From Spirosoma endophyticum (GTDB lineage: Bacteria > Bacteroidota > Bacteroidia > Cytophagales > Spirosomataceae): a stretch of 64,000 nucleotides of DNA. The translations under genes were made by a program, and so were the position numbers. The first letter of the stretch is position 1; each line of letters opens with the position of its first letter. Positions 60,484 to 64,000 of the stretch are shown in pieces. Under the pieces are notes generated by a model. It did no database searches and had not been told where the DNA came from. It worked only from the letters and a program-made list of their open reading frames with translations. The DNA lies in assembly GCF_900112365.1 (NCBI RefSeq), contig NZ_FOLQ01000001.1, positions 558,001 through 622,000 on the forward strand, read 5' to 3'.

Positions 60484-61680
60484 ATGAAACAATCGTCTTT
60501 TTCACGTCGTCACTTCATTCAGCACCTGGGTGCTGCCTCCTTACTGATGCCCGGTATAACAACGCTGGGTTTGCAGAGCTGCACCAGTAAACGTAGTGAA
60601 TCAACCGCCGACGAAGCCAGCTCCGCCACCACCAAAACGGGATCGGAACGCAAACTCGGTATTGCCCTGGTGGGCCTGGGCAAATACAGTGAGGGGCAAC
60701 TGGCGCCAGCGCTGGAAAAAACAACCAACTGCCGTCTGGCAGGTATCGTTACCGGCACGCCGGACAAAGCCGAAACCTGGAAGAAGAAATACGATCTTGC
60801 CGATAAGAACATTTACGATTACAAAACGTTCGACCAGATCGCCGACAACCCGGACATTGACATCGTTTATGTCGTCTTACCCAATGCCCTGCATGCTGAA
60901 TACACCATTCGGGCGGCCAAAGCGGGCAAGCACGTCATCTGCGAAAAGCCAATGGCGATGACTCCGGAGGAGTGCCAGCAAATGATTGATGCCTGCAAAA
61001 AGGCCAATCGGCAACTGTCCATTGGCTATCGGCTTCATTTTGAGCCCCATAACCAGGAAATGATGCGCCTGGGGCAGAAAGAGGTATTCGGTAAAATCAA
61101 TCACATTATTGCCGAAAATGGTCAGGTTCAGGACGAAAGCTCGCCCTGGCGGCTCGGGCGGGGCATTGGTAGCGGTGGTCCGGTCCGCGACGTGGGTGTT
61201 TACTGTCTGCAGGGGGCTATCTACACCAAGGGCCAGGTACCCGTTGCCGTTACGGCGAAGTTCCACCCGATAACCGACCCGGAGAAATTTAGTAAGGTGG
61301 AGGAAGGCGCTGACTTTCAATTGCATTTCGCGGATGGCACCGTGGCCAACTGTACAGCCAGTTTCAACAAACAGCTAAATAAACTACGTGCCGAAGCGGC
61401 CAAAGGCTGGTTCGAGCTGGCTCCGTCTTTCGGGTATTCAGGGCTGGAAGGAAAGACAAGCCAGGGCAACATGGAGATCGAGAACGTACCCCAGCAGGCC
61501 CGCCAAATGGATGCCTTTGCTGAGTGTATTTTAAAAAACCAGCCGACAACTGTGCCTGGTGAACTGGGTATGCGGGATGTACAATTACTAAGCGCCATTT
61601 TCGAAGCAGCCCGGACGGGCAGGAAAGTTTCAACGAAAGAGGTGCTTCAGGTAATGGATAAATCAGCCCTTCGAAGCTAA
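60484..61680 (+). CDS. Gfo/Idh/MocA family oxidoreductase with Tat signal
   Basis: This 398-residue exported NAD(P)-dependent sugar oxidoreductase has a twin-arginine-like leader, SRRHFIQHLGAASLLMPG, followed by LQSC as a possible lipid site. The Rossmann domain (about 55-180) shows LGIALVGLGKYSEGQLAPAL, VYVVLPNALHAEYTIRAAKA and the family signature HVICEKPMAMTPEEC. The C-terminal substrate domain has GYRLHFEPHNQEMMRL and GGPVRDVGVYCLQGAIY. It resembles periplasmic glucose-fructose-oxidoreductase-type proteins that carry their cofactor through export. It is monocistronic. The sugar substrate is unknown. Confidence 0.92.
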   Translation: MKQSSFSRRHFIQHLGAASLLMPGITTLGLQSCTSKRSESTADEASSATTKTGSERKLGIALVGLGKYSEGQLAPALEKTTNCRLAGIVTGTPDKAETWKKKYDLADKNIYDYKTFDQIADNPDIDIVYVVLPNALHAEYTIRAAKAGKHVICEKPMAMTPEECQQMIDACKKANRQLSIGYRLHFEPHNQEMMRLGQKEVFGKINHIIAENGQVQDESSPWRLGRGIGSGGPVRDVGVYCLQGAIYTKGQVPVAVTAKFHPITDPEKFSKVEEGADFQLHFADGTVANCTASFNKQLNKLRAEAAKGWFELAPSFGYSGLEGKTSQGNMEIENVPQQARQMDAFAECILKNQPTTVPGELGMRDVQLLSAIFEAARTGRKVSTKEVLQVMDKSALRS

Positions 61681-61744
61681 TGAGCCTATAATTTCTCAGG
61701 CGGTATGCGCCCCAAAACCTAACTTTTTTGTTTCATCAGGCTAT

Positions 61745-61808
61745 TCTCTCAAAGTCAAGCCACGGCTACTTACCCGGTTAATAAGAACCGTGGCATGGCT
61801 TTGAGAGA
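61745..61808. terminator. 21-bp inverted repeat at a convergent junction
   Basis: TCTCTCAAAGTCAAGCCACGG (61745-61765, 21 bp with two mismatches) pairs with 61788-61808 across a 22-nt loop. It lies between the converging Gfo/Idh/MocA and MscS genes and is probably a two-way terminator. Confidence 0.7.
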
Positions 61809-61866
61809 CTGGCCTGTTTATGCAGCCGATGTTTTTGTAAGGGCGGTTAAAATCACGAATTACACG

Positions 61867-64000
61867 CTATACCAGTTTAATGGATGCCGCTTTGAATGCT
61901 GTTAATAAACGCTGTAGCAGTTGACTTTTGAGACTGACTTCGGTATAAATACTGCTTATCCATACCACCACTTTCAGTTCGACAGCATCCGCGCCAATAG
62001 CCGTGACGACAATTTCTGGTGGCCTGTTTTTCAGGGCTCCGTCCAGTTGATCCACTTCATGGGTTATGATATTCTGAATCGTGTTTAAGTCGGTTTCAGC
62101 ACTCACTTTCAGCGTCAATTCTGTTTTCAGGTACGTATCACTCGATGTCCAGTTCACTAATCGATTCGACAGTAAATCACCATTCGGAATAATAACTTCC
62201 GATCCCTGGGAGGTTATCATTCGGCTGGCCCGGATGCCAATATCGCGTATCCGGCCTTTTTTATCGGCCAGTTCAACGTAGTCGCCAATCTGGAACGGTC
62301 GTTCAAAAATCAGGATGATTCCCGATACAAAATTGCTGACAATGTTCTGCATACCTAAGCCAATGCCGACGCTCAGCGCGCCCAGTACCACCGTAAACTT
62401 ATCGATGGAAATACCCGAAGCGGCAACCGCCAGCAGAACCCCGGCGATAACAATAACCAATCGTACCAACGCCAGGATTGAGCTTACATGTTCTGTCGAT
62501 CCGCTCGCCGTTGGAAGCTGGCTCTCGCCAAAGAACAGCCCGATGTTTTTTTGCAGCAGGCTCGACAGGTAAATGATCACCGAAAACGACAATACGTTGC
62601 CCAGCGTAAAGGCAAGGCTACCGAACGAACGAGGTTTGGTGAGGATATGAAACACTACGTTAAAGACTACGTCGACGATTCCCACATTTATAAAAAACAC
62701 CAGCAGCCATAAGCCAATGGCGACAACACTCAGCCCCTTTTTAAAGGAGGAACGTATATGACTGACATTCAATCGGGAAAAGAACCCGGTTGAGCCAGCG
62801 CTTATTTTTATCTGTAGCTCCAAAGCCTCCAGCACGACCACCATAAATAGGCTTAAGCCTGTCAGCTGGATCAATCCGATAACGGCCGTAATACTCACGG
62901 TTTTGGCTAAGCTTATTCGCCCGAAAATATTCAGAACAATCGCCAGACCCAGTAGCAGCAGGTAAAACATACGTACTGACCGAACAATACGCGTGCTGAT
63001 GTGCTGCCGTGGTAGTCGGTCGGTAAAGACAATGCCGATGTACAAAAATCCAGCATTCAAGGCAATCAGTCCCAGGCGCATAAGGGCAGAATCACCAACA
63101 ATCGCGTTGGTTAAAATGAGTAGTACGTACATCGTTCCCGTGAGTACCCACATGCGCCTGTCCTGCGTGGAGAACTTCGGCCACAGATGAAAGGTGAGGA
63201 CCAGAAATAGCAAGGACTGGGTAATCTCGATGTATATAGAAGGCGACTGAGGCTCAAACAGCGGTGTCAGGTTGAGCAACACAATCAGCGTAGCCACGAT
63301 CGGTACAGGCCGTAGGTTTTCGAGCCGGAACGGGGCAATTTTTTGCTGTAAATCAGGGTCCCGTGCTTTTTTGTAGTTGGTAAATACCCAGACAAAATAG
63401 AGCACAGCCAGCATGACTAACAGAAACCGATTGTCCCAGGTGGAGGCAAAAAAGTACTTGAGAATTTTGTCCTGCCCCTGATAACTCGATTTGAGGAGTA
63501 AACCCAGATTATCGGCCGAAACCGCCATGGGGGCTTCCCATAAATAAGGCGACTCTTTCTGCAGGGCATTTTCCGTTGACTTCTGTAGCCGCTCATTAAG
63601 CGTCGTCTGTAGGCTGCTAACGGTTAAATACGTACCGGATACATCGGCCAGCAATCGGCTAACGGTATCCAGCCGGGTACTGGTGCGGGTACCCGCATCC
63701 TGCAGTTGAAATTTCAGCCCAACTAATTGATCCGAATAAAGCTTCTTTTCGGTCGTATCATTCCCCGCGACGGTCAGTAGTGAGTCGGTGCTCAGGGCAA
63801 GTACCTGATCCAGATTGCCTTGTAAATCGTTGTTTGTCCTGGAAAGTATCGTTCGCCAGTCGGCCAGCTTTTTTAGGGCATCATTCAGAATCAGGTTATA
63901 ATTAGATAAGTTCTTCGGTTCAACCGTTTTTCCGTGTGCGCGCAAATCCGCGGAAACGGGTGCTACGTTGGTTTTTACTTCCGCCAGTCCGGCCCGTATG
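61867..64000 (-). CDS. Mechanosensitive ion channel (MscS/MscK-like), N-terminus beyond the window
   Basis: The frame is open to the right edge, giving at least 710 residues; the TTG at 63945 is unlikely to be the true start. The N-terminal periplasmic part is helical (about 1-150). About nine or ten membrane helices follow, for example WDNRFLLVMLAVLYFVWVF. The MscS core has the pore helix VVLGALSVGIGLGMQNIVSN, then FVSGIILIFERPFQIGDYVE, RIRDIGIRASRMITSQGSEV and IPNGDLLSNRLVNWTSSD. A cytoplasmic alpha/beta C-terminal domain completes it. It is an inner-membrane osmotic safety channel of the large, multi-helix type. Confidence 0.93.
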   Translation of the reverse strand, partial: IRAGLAEVKTNVAPVSADLRAHGKTVEPKNLSNYNLILNDALKKLADWRTILSRTNNDLQGNLDQVLALSTDSLLTVAGNDTTEKKLYSDQLVGLKFQLQDAGTRTSTRLDTVSRLLADVSGTYLTVSSLQTTLNERLQKSTENALQKESPYLWEAPMAVSADNLGLLLKSSYQGQDKILKYFFASTWDNRFLLVMLAVLYFVWVFTNYKKARDPDLQQKIAPFRLENLRPVPIVATLIVLLNLTPLFEPQSPSIYIEITQSLLFLVLTFHLWPKFSTQDRRMWVLTGTMYVLLILTNAIVGDSALMRLGLIALNAGFLYIGIVFTDRLPRQHISTRIVRSVRMFYLLLLGLAIVLNIFGRISLAKTVSITAVIGLIQLTGLSLFMVVVLEALELQIKISAGSTGFFSRLNVSHIRSSFKKGLSVVAIGLWLLVFFINVGIVDVVFNVVFHILTKPRSFGSLAFTLGNVLSFSVIIYLSSLLQKNIGLFFGESQLPTASGSTEHVSSILALVRLVIVIAGVLLAVAASGISIDKFTVVLGALSVGIGLGMQNIVSNFVSGIILIFERPFQIGDYVELADKKGRIRDIGIRASRMITSQGSEVIIPNGDLLSNRLVNWTSSDTYLKTELTLKVSAETDLNTIQNIITHEVDQLDGALKNRPPEIVVTAIGADAVELKVVVWISSIYTEVSLKSQLLQRLLTAFKAASIKLV

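Overview
The window looks like a chromosomal segment of a Bacteroidota bacterium of the order Cytophagales, most like Spirosoma and relatives. The reasons are SusC/SusD and TonB-linked receptors with carboxypeptidase-regulatory N-termini, a secreted protein with a type IX secretion C-terminal domain, FtsX-like permeases with a 'permease prefix' domain run by a PadR regulator, a YfiT-type DinB protein, and roughly even base composition. Taxonomy is inferred from gene content only. No rRNA, tRNA, CRISPR, prophage or insertion sequence was recognised.

Left third (1-17.4 kb, all minus strand): a large catabolic-looking block. In transcription order it holds a membrane DUF2231/cytochrome/DUF1549-DUF1553 protein, a DUF1501 protein, a lipoprotein PSD1-type cytochrome/DUF1549-DUF1553 protein, a second DUF1501 protein, and a membrane cytochrome fused to leucine-rich repeats and a chitobiase-like domain. 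These are followed by a SusC/SusD outer-membrane pair and a beta-propeller 'membrane-bound dehydrogenase' cut by the window edge. Most of these families are best known from Planctomycetes and Verrucomicrobia. A GntR regulator with a sugar-sensor-like C-terminus reads away from the block at 17.75 kb. The two probable promoters of the block share one motif (AGGTGTAGGAAAGTTA, then 15 nt, then TAATATTKG) with identical geometry. I regard this as the best candidate for an undescribed system: import plus periplasmic haem-linked attack on some glycan-like substrate under one sensor.

Middle (18.9-39.4 kb): a LiaF/DUF4097 envelope protein and a PspC protein, a TrpF-like protein that lacks the usual catalytic cysteine, a PadR regulator translationally coupled to the first of three tandem FtsX-type permeases with no ATPase nearby, a 1013-residue T9SS cargo protein built of repeated modules, an esterase, DNA-3-methyladenine glycosylase I, and a siderophore receptor with a PepSY membrane protein.

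Right part (39.4-64 kb): redox and detoxification genes. These include glutathione-independent formaldehyde dehydrogenase with a GlcG/HbpS protein and a divergent AraC regulator, a second AraC regulator with a zinc alcohol dehydrogenase, a PaoABC-type molybdenum aldehyde oxidoreductase, an aldo/keto reductase, a NmrA-like reductase, a Gfo/Idh/MocA oxidoreductase and an AlkA-type glycosylase. Smaller genes include DUF4180, DUF3050, a receiver-only response regulator, a DUF4403 lipoprotein and a 52-residue FeoB-associated cysteine-rich membrane protein. A MscS-type channel is cut by the right edge.

A striking feature is that most gene junctions carry a long, often near-perfect inverted repeat (arms about 12-34 bp). 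Their sequences mostly differ from place to place, though a few recur. They occur both at operon ends and between co-directional genes of the 7-17 kb block.
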